From NCBI RefSeq assembly GCF_004337695.1, contig NZ_SJXJ01000007.1, forward strand, positions 210,148-270,063: a DNA stretch of 59,916 nt, in the 5' to 3' direction. This stretch comes from Tenacibaculum sp. M341 (GTDB lineage Bacteria > Bacteroidota > Bacteroidia > Flavobacteriales > Flavobacteriaceae). How positions within the stretch are numbered: position 1 is the stretch's first letter; each line of letters starts with the position of its first letter. The position numbers and the translations under genes are program-made. Below, piece after piece: positions 51,372-59,916 of this stretch. The notes below the pieces were generated by a model that was not told where the DNA came from, ran no database searches, and saw only the letters and a list, made by a program, of their open reading frames with translations.

Positions 51372-53141
51372 TTATTCCTTAATAGGAAGTATTATTTTAC
51401 TTGGATATTTTTTGTTGTGATATAGTTTAATCACTGCAGTTTTTGCTTTTAAAGGAGATTGTATAGCTGGATCTTCTTCGTAATTATAATTTTTCTGAAC
51501 GCCAGGTGAATCTATAGCCGAGAAGATCAAACGTAATTTACTTCCCTTTTTAATAGTTCTACTAAACATATTTTCTCCTTTAAATATGTATTTTTCAATA
51601 GCGCCTTTCTTTACAAGTTCTGGTTTTTCCAACCCTTTCCTGTAACGAGCTCTTAGTTGATCTGTTTGTAAAAAAATAGATTCATTGTTATTGGTTATTT
51701 CATAAATAGCAACTTGAAAATCTGTATCAACAACATTTAAAGAAATATAAGCTTCAAAAGAAATTTTACCATTAATTTGAACGTCTTTTGACAAAGGTTC
51801 AGAATGATACATTAAAACCTCTTTATTGTTAACATAGCTTTGATCTTTAAAAAAATCTCTGTTTTTACTCAGATAGCTAGCATCTTTAGTGCCTTTATTT
51901 TTTAAAGGATCATAGATAATGATGTCAGGTTCTTTGTCTTTTTCTACCAATTTTTCTGATAAATTTCCTGAGTAAAAAAGATTTTTAGCATCAGAATTCA
52001 CAGAGTTTAAAAAGTATGTTTTTGAGCTATTGGCTATATTTTTAAGTTTAGGTTCGTATTGCCATTTGCTTGTTCCCATGGTGTAATAAGCAACTCTATC
52101 TTTTAAAAAAGTAGGTTTTTTACCTTCTTTTAAAGTCCAATTAAACCAATCTAAATGAAGAGAATTTATATTTAAAACAGCGTTGTCTTTAAATTTAAAA
52201 CCTCCTAATTCCTTCTGTGGTCTTCTTGTACCACCATGACTCCAAGGACCTACAATTAAATAATGATTTAATTTAGCAGCATTATTCCCATTTTTCATAT
52301 GGTCAGTATAATATTTCATAGCTCCTGGTTGATCAGAATCAAAATGACCAGTGATACTTAAAATAGGAATGTTTATTTTTTTAGCTTCATCAGCATTAAA
52401 GTAAAATTGTTGCCAAAAAGAATCGTGGCTAGGATGAGAAATCCATTTTTGAAAAGCTTCTTTAGGATATCCTACTAATGAATCATAAGAATTGAATACA
52501 GCGTTTTCTTTATAAAGCTGCTCTTGTTTTAATTTCCAAAAATCGACACCAAATAATTTTTGATTGATTGTTTTTCCGCTTGTTAACATTAACCAACGCA
52601 TTACGTACGGATAAAAAATGTTGTTGTATTTTGGAAAATCTAAACCAGGACCTACAGAAGCTGTTGGAACAATTGTTGTTAAGTTTTTTGGAAACTTCTT
52701 TAAAACAAACCATTGATTCATTCCTCGGTAAGATCCGCCCATCATGCCAACTTTGCCATTACTCCATTTTTGATTACCAATCCAGTCTATAACTTCAGCA
52801 CCATCTTTAGCGTCATCTTCAAAAGGAAAAAAAGTACCTTCTGAATTTCCCCTTCCTCTACAATCTACAGTCATAAAAATGTAACCATTCCTTGCAAAAA
52901 ACAATCCTCTTTCGTGGTTTTCATCAGAAACATAAGGAGTAATAATAAGGATGGTTGGTAGTTTTTGTCCTTCTTTATAATTTTCAGGAAAATAAATATT
53001 AGAAGAAAGTTTTATACCGTCAGAAAGTTTAATTTTTTGATAAAATTTTATAGCAATATTTAATGAGTCTATTATTTTACTTGTTTTAGCATTGACAGCT
53101 ACGGATAAAAGTAAAAATAGGGAGAATAGTTTACGATTCAT
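51372..53141 (-). CDS. CocE/NonD family hydrolase (X-Pro dipeptidyl-peptidase-like)
   Basis: Signal peptide at the N-terminus (LFSLFLLLSVAVNAK). Alpha/beta-hydrolase core with VDCRGRGNSEGTF, the nucleophile elbow MMGGSYRGMNQW (Ser137), a DSDQPG Asp and GPWSHGG His, followed by a C-terminal jelly-roll domain (from about 390, for example LSKDVQINGKISFEAYISLN). 589 residues. Members include cocaine esterase, glutaryl-7-ACA acylases and X-Pro peptidases, so an ester or amide is cleaved in the periplasm or outside; the exact substrate is unknown. Single gene. Confidence 0.9.
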   Translation of the reverse strand: MNRKLFSLFLLLSVAVNAKTSKIIDSLNIAIKFYQKIKLSDGIKLSSNIYFPENYKEGQKLPTILIITPYVSDENHERGLFFARNGYIFMTVDCRGRGNSEGTFFPFEDDAKDGAEVIDWIGNQKWSNGKVGMMGGSYRGMNQWFVLKKFPKNLTTIVPTASVGPGLDFPKYNNIFYPYVMRWLMLTSGKTINQKLFGVDFWKLKQEQLYKENAVFNSYDSLVGYPKEAFQKWISHPSHDSFWQQFYFNADEAKKINIPILSITGHFDSDQPGAMKYYTDHMKNGNNAAKLNHYLIVGPWSHGGTRRPQKELGGFKFKDNAVLNINSLHLDWFNWTLKEGKKPTFLKDRVAYYTMGTSKWQYEPKLKNIANSSKTYFLNSVNSDAKNLFYSGNLSEKLVEKDKEPDIIIYDPLKNKGTKDASYLSKNRDFFKDQSYVNNKEVLMYHSEPLSKDVQINGKISFEAYISLNVVDTDFQVAIYEITNNNESIFLQTDQLRARYRKGLEKPELVKKGAIEKYIFKGENMFSRTIKKGSKLRLIFSAIDSPGVQKNYNYEEDPAIQSPLKAKTAVIKLYHNKKYPSKIILPIKE

Positions 53142-53356
53142 AATTTTTATGTGGTTGCATCTAAATGTAAATTTACTACTTTAAACTTGCAAACTAAAGT
53201 TTAGCGTTAACACTTTTTTAAGAAATAAAAAATGAATTAGCTGTATTTTTAGGCACTTAATCGACTAAGCTATCTATTACAAAAAGAAATGAATTTTTAG
53301 TACTTCAAAAGAGTTCTTTTTTTGAGTAATGGGTTATTTGTTCTAATACACAATAC

Positions 53357-56300
53357 ATGAAGAAATTAATTACATTTCTGTTATTTCTATGCCATTTAGC
53401 AATATTTTCACAAGATTTTTCCATGGATATGGTAAAAAATATGAAACCAAGAAATATTGGACCTGGTGGAATGAGCGGAAGAGTTACAACAATAGATGTT
53501 GTTCAATCTAACCCAGATGTTATGTACGTAGGTACTGCTTCAGGAGGTATTTGGAAATCTACTTCTGGAGGAATTAAATGGGAACCAATTTTTGAAAAAG
53601 AATTAACAGCATCTATTGGTGCAATTGCTATTCAACAGTCAAATCCTAGTGTTATTTGGGCTGGAACCGGAGAAGGAAATCCAAGAAACAGTTTAAATGG
53701 AGGATATGGAATCTATAAATCTTTAGACGCAGGTAAAACTTGGAAAGTAATGGGGTTAGAAAAAACACGTCATATTCATCGTGTAATTATTGATCCTACA
53801 AATCCTGATGTGGTTTATGTTGCTGCTATTGGATCTCCTTGGGGAGAACATCAAGAGAGAGGTGTTTATAAAACAACTGACGGAGGAAAAACATGGAAAC
53901 AAGTTTTATTCAATAATATTAAAACAGGAGCTGCTGATTTAGTGATGGATCCTTCAAATCCTAATAAATTAATAGCAGCAATGTGGGAACACAAAAGAGA
54001 TCCCTGGTTTTTTAAATCAGGAGGAAAAGGTAGTGGTTTGTACATTACTCACGATGGAGGAGAAAACTGGAAAAAAATAACAGAAAAAGAAGGTTTTCCA
54101 AAAGGAGATTTAGGAAGAATTGGAGTTGCGATTGCAAGAAACAATCCGAATACGATTTATGCTTTAGTTGAGGCAAAAAAGAATGCTTTGTATAAAAGTG
54201 TAGATGGAGGTTTTAAATGGACTAAGGTTAATGATAAACCAGGGATAGGAAACAGACCTTTTTACTATTCAGAGATTTATGTAGATCCACAAAATGAAAA
54301 TAGAGTATACAGTATTTTTACGTATGTGAATGTTTCTCAAGATGGAGGAAAAAACTTTTCTCAATTAATGCCAGCTTATGGTGTAGCTAATGGAGTACAT
54401 CCAGATCATCATGCTTGGTGGATTCACCCAGAGAATGGTAAATTCATGATTGATGGAAATGATGGAGGTTTAAACATAACTAAAGATGGTGGTAAAACAT
54501 GGCGTTTTATTGGTAATTTACCAGTAGCACAGTTTTATCACATTAATGTAGATAATGAATATCCGTATAACGTATATGGAGGAATGCAAGATAATGGATC
54601 ATGGAGAGGACCTGCATATGTTTGGAAAGCACAAGGAATTAGAAATTCATATTGGCAAGAAATCAGTTTTGGAGATGGTTTTGATGTAGTACCAGACAAA
54701 GATGATTCTAGATACGGTTGGTCAATGAGTCAGCAAGGTTTTGTATCTCGTTACGATTATAAAACAGGAAATAATTATACGGTACGTCCTACGCATCCTG
54801 ATCCTAAAGTAGAATTAAGGTTTAATTGGAATGCAGCCATTAATATTGATCCGTTCGATAACTCTACTTTGTATTTCGGAAGTCAATTTGTTCACAAGTC
54901 AACAGATAAAGGATTAACATGGGAAGTTATTTCACCAGATTTAACTACAAACGATAAAAACAAACAAAAGCAGTCTGAGAGTGGAGGCTTAACTATGGAT
55001 GCAACAGGTGCCGAAAATCATTGTACTGTTTTAGTGATAGAACCTTCTCCGTTAGAAAAAAACATGTTGTGGGCAGCAACAGATGATGGTCAGGTGCATT
55101 ACACTAAAAACGGAGGAGCTACATGGACCGACGTTTCAAAAAATATCAAAGGATTACCTGCAAATAGCTGGATAACACAAATAAAAGCTTCTAATAAAAA
55201 TAAAGGAGAAGCTTTATTAGTAGCAAATGATTATCGTCGTTTCAATTATACTCCATATGCTTACAGAACAAAAAACTATGGGAAAACATGGGAGCGTATT
55301 GTAGATGCTGGAGATGTTAAAAGTTATGCATTATGTATTGTAGAAGATCCTATTGAGGAAAATCTATTGTTTTTAGGAACAGACGATGGTTTATACATTT
55401 CTGTAGATAAAGGAAATAAATGGACTAAGTGGACTCAAGGTTTTTCAACAGTTTCAGTTAAAGATTTAGTAATTCACCCAAGAGAACACGATTTAGTTAT
55501 TGGTACTTTTGGTAGAGCTGCATGGGTATTAGATGATATTCGTCCGTTAAGAGCTATTGCTAAAAACAAAAATATTTTAAGTAAGAAGATTCAATTATTT
55601 GAACCTCCTACGGCTTATCAAGCAAGATACCAACAACCATCAGGAAGTAGATTTGGAGCAGATGCTATGTTTAATGGAACTAACAGATCTCGTGGAGGAT
55701 TGGTTCATTTTTATATAAATAAGCCTAAAGATTTAAACACTAAAAAAGAATCTAAAGACACAAAGAAGTCTGAAAATAGTGTAAAAGACAAAGAGGAGAA
55801 TACTGTAAAGTGGGATTCAATTACTTTTGAAATATATGACGGAGCAAGATTAATTAGAACATTAAAAAGAAAAACTCCAAAGAAAAACGGTATTCACAAA
55901 GGGTATTGGTATTTGAGAGAAAAAGGAGTAGAGCAGGTAGGAAGAAAGATTGTAAAATCTAAAACTGAACCAGCAGGTGTAGGAGTGAAGCCAGGAACGT
56001 ATAGAGTGAAAGCAATTTTTGGAGATCAAGTATCTGAGCAAAACATAACAGTTGCTTATGATCCTAGATTACAAATTTCTCAAGAAGCAATAAATCAGAA
56101 ATACACAGCTTCAAAAGATTTGGAGAAATATCAAAAAACAATGTATGGTGCTATAAAACAACTAGTACAGAGTAAAGATATCGCGAATGCATATTTGAAG
56201 AAATTTAAAGCAGCTGATAAAGAAAAGTATAAGTTTGAAATTGTTTCTTCAGAAGACATTGTGAAGAGAATAAACAAAGTGTTAGAATTATATTTAGGAA

Positions 56301-56566
56301 AGGTAGATAAGCGTCAGGGAATTACTCGTAATCCTGAAGTAACGGTAAGTCAACGTTTACGTTCAGCAAGCTGGTATGTGAATAGTAGATTCGGAAACCA
56401 AACATCTACAGAAAAACAATTAGTAAGTCAATTCAAAGATTCTTTAAAGGAAGCATTAGAAAAGACAAATGCTCTTTTTGAGAAAGATTGGAAATCATAT
56501 AAAGAAGAAGTAGAAAAAGTAACTATTTCTCCTTTTAAAGAAATAAAAAGTTTTAGTGTCAACTAA
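53357..56566 (+). CDS. BNR/sortilin-like beta-propeller secreted protein
   Basis: Signal peptide 1-19 (LLFLCHLAIFSQ), then a large beta-propeller with many Asp-box (S-x-D-x-G-x-x-W) repeats: YVGTASGGIWKSTSGG, GIYKSLDAGKTW, GVYKTTDGGKTWKQ, LYITHDGGENWKK, HYTKNGGATWTDV and LYISVDKGNKWTKW, in a VPS10/YVTN-like arrangement to about residue 740. A Lys/Glu-rich linker (about 795-825) precedes a C-terminal domain (about 830-1060, TFEIYDGARLIRTLKRK, KPGTYRVKAIFGD, then helices). 1069 residues. No T9SS sorting domain seen at the C-terminus. Members of this Bacteroidetes family occur with peptidases and may support protein turnover (inference). A terminator follows. Confidence 0.87.
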   Translation: MKKLITFLLFLCHLAIFSQDFSMDMVKNMKPRNIGPGGMSGRVTTIDVVQSNPDVMYVGTASGGIWKSTSGGIKWEPIFEKELTASIGAIAIQQSNPSVIWAGTGEGNPRNSLNGGYGIYKSLDAGKTWKVMGLEKTRHIHRVIIDPTNPDVVYVAAIGSPWGEHQERGVYKTTDGGKTWKQVLFNNIKTGAADLVMDPSNPNKLIAAMWEHKRDPWFFKSGGKGSGLYITHDGGENWKKITEKEGFPKGDLGRIGVAIARNNPNTIYALVEAKKNALYKSVDGGFKWTKVNDKPGIGNRPFYYSEIYVDPQNENRVYSIFTYVNVSQDGGKNFSQLMPAYGVANGVHPDHHAWWIHPENGKFMIDGNDGGLNITKDGGKTWRFIGNLPVAQFYHINVDNEYPYNVYGGMQDNGSWRGPAYVWKAQGIRNSYWQEISFGDGFDVVPDKDDSRYGWSMSQQGFVSRYDYKTGNNYTVRPTHPDPKVELRFNWNAAINIDPFDNSTLYFGSQFVHKSTDKGLTWEVISPDLTTNDKNKQKQSESGGLTMDATGAENHCTVLVIEPSPLEKNMLWAATDDGQVHYTKNGGATWTDVSKNIKGLPANSWITQIKASNKNKGEALLVANDYRRFNYTPYAYRTKNYGKTWERIVDAGDVKSYALCIVEDPIEENLLFLGTDDGLYISVDKGNKWTKWTQGFSTVSVKDLVIHPREHDLVIGTFGRAAWVLDDIRPLRAIAKNKNILSKKIQLFEPPTAYQARYQQPSGSRFGADAMFNGTNRSRGGLVHFYINKPKDLNTKKESKDTKKSENSVKDKEENTVKWDSITFEIYDGARLIRTLKRKTPKKNGIHKGYWYLREKGVEQVGRKIVKSKTEPAGVGVKPGTYRVKAIFGDQVSEQNITVAYDPRLQISQEAINQKYTASKDLEKYQKTMYGAIKQLVQSKDIANAYLKKFKAADKEKYKFEIVSSEDIVKRINKVLELYLGKVDKRQGITRNPEVTVSQRLRSASWYVNSRFGNQTSTEKQLVSQFKDSLKEALEKTNALFEKDWKSYKEEVEKVTISPFKEIKSFSVN

Positions 56567-56590
56567 TTAAAAGCAACAGTTAAAACTAAG

Positions 56591-56627
56591 CAAGGCTACT
56601 TATATAATTTATAGGTAGCCTTGTTGT
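56591..56627 (+). terminator. Terminator after the BNR-like gene
   Basis: Outer stem CAAGGCTAC / GTAGCCTTG (56591-56599 with 56615-56623), extended inward by weaker pairs, followed by a T-rich stretch. Confidence 0.7.
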
Positions 56628-56716
56628 TTATTAAAAAATCTTCAAGAAATTGCATTATAAATTAGTATTATTACTTTTACATTCAATTTACAAACAACTA
56701 AATAGACTACTAACGA

Positions 56717-57394
56717 ATGAAAAAATACATTTTTTTGCTTGTTTGTGCCTTTAGCCTACAATTAAAAGCGCAAACAACTGTTCAAGATCCACAAAAAGAA
56801 CTTGGTGTTTGGTATATGTACAACGGTTCGCATCAATTATCAGATGATTTTAGTATTAAATCAATGGCGCATTTCCGTTTTTATGAAATAGGAAGTGATA
56901 TGCGACAATTTATTGGTCGTGCAGGATTAAACTATAAAATAAACAATACATTCAGTGCTACTTTAGGGTATGCATATTTAAGCACCGATAGAACATTTTC
57001 AATAGATGGAGGTTATTTTGGAGATCACCGTATTTATGAAGATTTTAATATAAAACATAAACTTGCTAAACTAAGTTTTGCGCATCGTATTAGAGCTGAA
57101 CAACGTTTTTTTGAATCGCAAACCGGACATTTGATTCGTTATCAATTAGGTTTAGGGTACCCTTTGTCTGAAAAATGGTCTAGTTATGTATATGACGAGG
57201 TGTTTTTTGATTTTACAGATACTATTTATAATCAAAATTGGTTTGGTTTAGGTTTCAAATACAAACTATCAAAAGCTGTGAAATTACAGTTAGGTTATAT
57301 GAATATCAGTATAAACGGAGGACCTACATTTGACAGAATTCAATTAGGTGTGGCTATTAGTACAGATCACAGAAAGAAAAACAATCAAAAATAA
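56717..57394 (+). CDS. DUF2490 outer-membrane beta-barrel-like protein
   Basis: Signal peptide (FLLVCAFSLQLKAQ). ELGVWYMYNGSHQLSDDFSI, QFIGRAGLNYKINNTFSATL, the HKLAKLSFAHRIRAEQRFFE stretch and a last strand LQLGYMNISINGG with alternating hydrophobic residues fit the DUF2490 family of small outer-membrane beta-barrels. 225 residues. It lies 3 bp before the DUF819 gene, so the two are probably one operon. Confidence 0.85.
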   Translation: MKKYIFLLVCAFSLQLKAQTTVQDPQKELGVWYMYNGSHQLSDDFSIKSMAHFRFYEIGSDMRQFIGRAGLNYKINNTFSATLGYAYLSTDRTFSIDGGYFGDHRIYEDFNIKHKLAKLSFAHRIRAEQRFFESQTGHLIRYQLGLGYPLSEKWSSYVYDEVFFDFTDTIYNQNWFGLGFKYKLSKAVKLQLGYMNISINGGPTFDRIQLGVAISTDHRKKNNQK

Positions 57395-57397
57395 TTT

Positions 57398-58789
57398 ATG
57401 AGTATTTCAGAAATAAATAACAATATTCCTGTTTTTGCAAATGACACCATCATATTCGGTATTTTGTGTATGATTTTAGCAGGTATTTTTTACACTTCAA
57501 AACTAGATTCTTTTCAAAAGTTTTATAAAGTAGTACCTGCATTATTATTGTGTTATTTTGTGCCTTCTATTTTTAGTTCTTTGGGGTTAATAGCAGATAA
57601 GTGGATTGATGTAGCTGCTGCAATTGATCATTTACAAGCTTCTTACGGAGCAATTCAAGATAGTAGTTTAGAAGGATTAAAAGCTTACGTAGCTAAAAAC
57701 AATATTCCATCATCTGAGTATGCTCAATTTGTAGGCGGAAGTAAATTGTATTACGTTTCATCAAGATTTTTATTACCAGCGTCTTTAGTACTGCTAACCT
57801 TAAGTATCGACTTAAAAGGTGTTTTTAAGTTAGGATCAAAAGCATTAATCATGTTTTTAACAGCAACTTTAGGTGTAATGATTGGCGGACCAATCGCTAT
57901 TTTGTTTTTCAAGTTTGTTGCTCCAGATATATTAGTTCAAGTTGAAGGAACTGAATTATGGAAAGGACTTTCAACAGTTGCGGGTAGTTGGATTGGAGGA
58001 GGAGCTAATCAATTAGCTATGAAAGAACAATGGGAAGTAAGTGATAGCTTATTTAGTATTATGGCTGTAGTAGATGTTTTAGTAGCAGAGGTTTGGATGG
58101 CTTTCTTATTATTAGGAGTTGCTAAATCTGATAAAGTTGATGCTTGGTTAAGAGCAGATAATTCAGCAATTACAAATTTAAAAAACAAAATGGAAAAGTT
58201 TACGCTTGAAACTGCAAGGGTAACTACATTCAATGATTTGATTATTTTATTAGGTGTTGCTTTTGGTGTAACATCTTTTAGCCATTTTTTAGGAGATAAT
58301 GTGAGTGTTTTTGTAAAACAAAACATTCCGTTCTTAGTAGATTTTGGTTTAGGAAGTTCGTTTTTCTGGTTAATAATTACCGCAACTACAGTAGGTATTG
58401 CTTTATCATTTACTAAAATAAAGAGTTACGAAGGAGCAGGAGCAAGTAAAATAGGAACTGTTTTCATTTACATTTTAGTAGCGTCTATAGGAATGAAAAT
58501 GAACTTAAATGCAATTGTAGAAAATATCAGTTTGTTTGCTATAGGTTTTGTATGGATGATTATACATGTAGGTTTACTATTTTTAGTTGCTAAAATTATT
58601 AAAGCTCCATATTTTTTCTTAGCTGTAGGTTCTAAAGCCAATATTGGAGGAGCAGCATCTGCACCAGTTGTAGCTGGAGCTTTTCATCCTTCATTAGCAC
58701 CTGTTGGAGTTCTTTTAGCTGTTTTAGGATATGCATTAGGTACTTATGGTGCATTTGCATGTGCATTAATGATGAAGTGGGTTAGTTAA
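57398..58789 (+). CDS. DUF819 family membrane protein
   Basis: A 463-residue, multi-pass (about 11 helices) inner-membrane protein of the DUF819 (YjcL-like) family: IFGILCMILAGIFYTS, LLLCYFVPSIFSSLGLI, TVAGSWIGGGANQLAMKE in the middle, AVVDVLVAEVWMAFLL, and AVGSKANIGGAASAPVVAGA with VGVLLAVLGYALGTYGAFAC at the end. The conserved GGGANQ and GGAASAP loops suggest a transporter with inverted repeats. Substrate unknown. Confidence 0.9.
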   Translation: MSISEINNNIPVFANDTIIFGILCMILAGIFYTSKLDSFQKFYKVVPALLLCYFVPSIFSSLGLIADKWIDVAAAIDHLQASYGAIQDSSLEGLKAYVAKNNIPSSEYAQFVGGSKLYYVSSRFLLPASLVLLTLSIDLKGVFKLGSKALIMFLTATLGVMIGGPIAILFFKFVAPDILVQVEGTELWKGLSTVAGSWIGGGANQLAMKEQWEVSDSLFSIMAVVDVLVAEVWMAFLLLGVAKSDKVDAWLRADNSAITNLKNKMEKFTLETARVTTFNDLIILLGVAFGVTSFSHFLGDNVSVFVKQNIPFLVDFGLGSSFFWLIITATTVGIALSFTKIKSYEGAGASKIGTVFIYILVASIGMKMNLNAIVENISLFAIGFVWMIIHVGLLFLVAKIIKAPYFFLAVGSKANIGGAASAPVVAGAFHPSLAPVGVLLAVLGYALGTYGAFACALMMKWVS

Positions 58790-58859
58790 AAAATAAAAAT
58801 AAATAAGCTTAAAAGTTTCGTAGAAATCTGCATATTTGCACTTGAAAACATATATCATA

Positions 58860-59594
58860 ATGAGAAGAATTTTAGCTGTAGTAGCAATATCAATTTTAAT
58901 TTTTTCTTGTTCGTCAGAGAAAACAGGAAACATGGTTGTTAAAGGTCAAATTAAAGGATTAAAGAAAGGAACTCTTTATCTTCAAAAAATGGTAGATACC
59001 TTACTTGTTTCTGTTGACTCTATTCAATTATTTGGGAAAGATGAATTTAAGTTGGTTGACGATGTAGATTCTCCAATAATGTATTACCTAACATTTAAAG
59101 GGAATGAAAAAACTGAGACTAAAAAAATCATGTTTTTTGGAGAAAAAGGGGAGATAACGATTAATGATAATGTTGAAGAGTTTGGTTTTAAACCAGTGAT
59201 TACTGGTTCTAAAAATCAGGAAGTGATGGATAAGTTTAAAGAAATTAACCATCAGTTTAAAATGAAAAGATTAGATTATATAGCTAAAGACTTAGAAGCA
59301 CGTGCAAAAAAAGACACAGTACAAGCAGATAGTTTAGAAAAAGCATATAATAGAATGGTAAGAAGACGCTTTTTATTTACAACCAACTTTGCTATTGCAA
59401 ATAATAACTCAGAAGCTTCTCCATATATTGCATTATCTGAATTATTCGATGCAAATGTATATTTATTAGATACAATTAATAATAGTTTGACTCCAGAAAT
59501 TAAAAAATCTGATTACGGAATGCGTTTACAAAAATTCATTGATAGAATTAAAAAAGACGAAACTCCTGAAGCAGCTGCTTCTGAAAGTAAATAA
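58860..59594 (+). CDS. DUF4369 domain lipoprotein
   Basis: Start at 58860 (MRRILAVVAISILIFSC), a clean lipoprotein signal; an upstream in-frame TTG at 58836 would add eight residues. Residues 25-115 (VVKGQIKGLKKGTLYLQKM, SVDSIQLFGKDEFKLVDDVD, IMFFGEKGEITINDNVEEF) match the DUF4369 beta domain found before thioredoxin domains in Bacteroidetes. No thioredoxin domain follows; instead there is a helical segment (LEARAKKDTVQADSLEKAYN) and an Ala/Glu/Ser tail, so this is a short member. 244 residues. A terminator follows. Confidence 0.85.
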   Translation: MRRILAVVAISILIFSCSSEKTGNMVVKGQIKGLKKGTLYLQKMVDTLLVSVDSIQLFGKDEFKLVDDVDSPIMYYLTFKGNEKTETKKIMFFGEKGEITINDNVEEFGFKPVITGSKNQEVMDKFKEINHQFKMKRLDYIAKDLEARAKKDTVQADSLEKAYNRMVRRRFLFTTNFAIANNNSEASPYIALSELFDANVYLLDTINNSLTPEIKKSDYGMRLQKFIDRIKKDETPEAAASESK

Positions 59595-59616
59595 CAGCTA
59601 TTAAAAAAAATAAATT

Positions 59617-59652
59617 AAAGCCTAGTTTTATCATTAAAACTAGGCTTTTTTT
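59617..59652 (+). terminator. Terminator after the DUF4369 gene
   Basis: A 14-bp perfect stem AAAGCCTAGTTTTA / TAAAACTAGGCTTT (59617-59630 with 59635-59648), loop TCAT, T run. Confidence 0.9.
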
Positions 59653-59670
59653 ATGTTCTCACTTTTGTTA

Positions 59671-59692
59671 GATCGAGCGGAGTCGAGATCGA
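59671..59692. repeat. REP-like palindromic intergenic element
   Basis: GATCGAGCGGAGTCGAGATC is an imperfect palindrome (TCGAGCGGAGTCGA centre) of a type scattered between genes in Flavobacteriaceae genomes. Genome-wide copy number cannot be checked here. Confidence 0.45.
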
Positions 59693-59767
59693 ATGAATAG
59701 CTAGTTTTATAAAGAACCTAAGATTAAAAAGGTTAGTAATTGATTTTGTTTAGTGTTTGACAATTAA

Positions 59768-59804
59768 CAGATTGCTTCACTCCACTGCGTTTCGTTCGCA
59801 ATGA
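59768..59804. repeat. REP-like intergenic element (ATTGC...GCAAT type)
   Basis: ATTGCTTCACTCCACTGCGT followed by TTCGTTCGCAATGA is an imperfect inverted repeat with ATTGC and GCAAT ends. It resembles the widespread TCATTGCGA...GAAGCAATCT elements of Bacteroidetes intergenic regions. Confidence 0.5.
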
Positions 59805-59811
59805 ACTGTGC

Positions 59812-59916
59812 TTAAAAACAAATATTTTCTTGATAATTTTCTATATATTTTTGCTTAGAATTAGCTATTGCAAAAGCTTGTTTTAAAAGTTTATTAGCAA
59901 TAGCTATTTTTATAAC
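59812..59916 (-). CDS. C-terminal end of a gene, possibly an IS110-type transposase (5' outside window)
   Basis: On the minus strand a frame is open from the window edge to TAA at 59812-59814, giving 34 residues: VIKIAIANKLLKQAFAIANS, then KQKYIENYQENICF. The ANKLLxxAFAI-type helix followed by a short charged tail resembles the C-terminus of IS110-family transposases in this group. Only the tail is visible, so identity and completeness are uncertain. Confidence 0.4.
   Translation of the reverse strand, partial: VIKIAIANKLLKQAFAIANSKQKYIENYQENICF

Noticed and set aside
59671-59804. Insertion-sequence terminal inverted repeats
   Set aside because: The two palindromic elements are unrelated to each other and no transposase lies between them, so they are better called intergenic REP-like repeats.

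Overview
The window is AT-rich (roughly one third GC by eye) chromosomal DNA from a member of the Flavobacteriaceae, plausibly Tenacibaculum or a close relative. The evidence is the set of type IX secretion and gliding genes (a C-terminal sorting-domain adhesin, PorP/SprF, an OmpA-family partner), many DUF families common in Flavobacteriia, TAnnTTTG-type promoter elements, and starts that follow A-rich rather than Shine-Dalgarno leaders. The genus is an inference. I saw no rRNA, tRNA or CRISPR array.

Layout. (1) 1-10058: a giant repetitive calcium-binding-type adhesin (5' end outside the window), then PorP/SprF and a TPR/PD40/OmpA protein, a classic T9SS surface trio. (2) 10169-11992: a DUF885 metallopeptidase-like lipoprotein. 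(3) 12013-20069: an accessory-looking block bounded by two identical 44-bp terminator copies. It holds a membrane-anchored HTH-like regulator, two tandem tiny lipoproteins, a TPR histidine kinase and response regulator, a DUF1508 protein, a PBCV-basic-adaptor lipoprotein, a TerB-like / coiled-coil membrane / vWA-like lipoprotein operon, and two small odd genes. (4) 20077-23636: an M28 peptidase and RdgB, a lone double-glycine-leader peptide, an XRE-membrane regulator and RlmH. (5) 23754-31916: a GH99/71-like lipoprotein, NadC, a Vat/CatB-type acetyltransferase, an M3 peptidase and small secreted proteins. (6) 32052-37052: YihY, HisS (with a large insertion), FolE, a lipocalin-like lipoprotein and a cold shock protein. 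(7) 37137-46187 on the minus strand: DUF349, AroE, two tandem DUF368 proteins and TamB; in coding order TamB, DUF368, DUF368, AroE are packed tightly. (8) 46356-59594: TsaD, two thioredoxin-fold proteins, an SPFH-led operon ending in a ribbon-helix-helix gene, a CocE-type hydrolase, a BNR/sortilin-like protein, DUF2490, DUF819 and DUF4369. (9) 59595-59916: REP-like intergenic repeats and the 3' tail of what may be a transposase.

How the parts work together. Regions 4-8 are mainly housekeeping and envelope functions: NAD, folate and shikimate metabolism, tRNA charging and modification, the outer-membrane assembly factor TamB, lipid-carrier transport and extracellular peptide or ester hydrolysis. 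The most unusual content lies in region 3, which looks like a recently acquired or rearranged cassette joining signalling (small lipoproteins, kinase, regulator) to a TerB/vWA membrane module, and in the isolated GG-leader peptide at 21887. All functions are assigned by reading sequence motifs; no database search was run.
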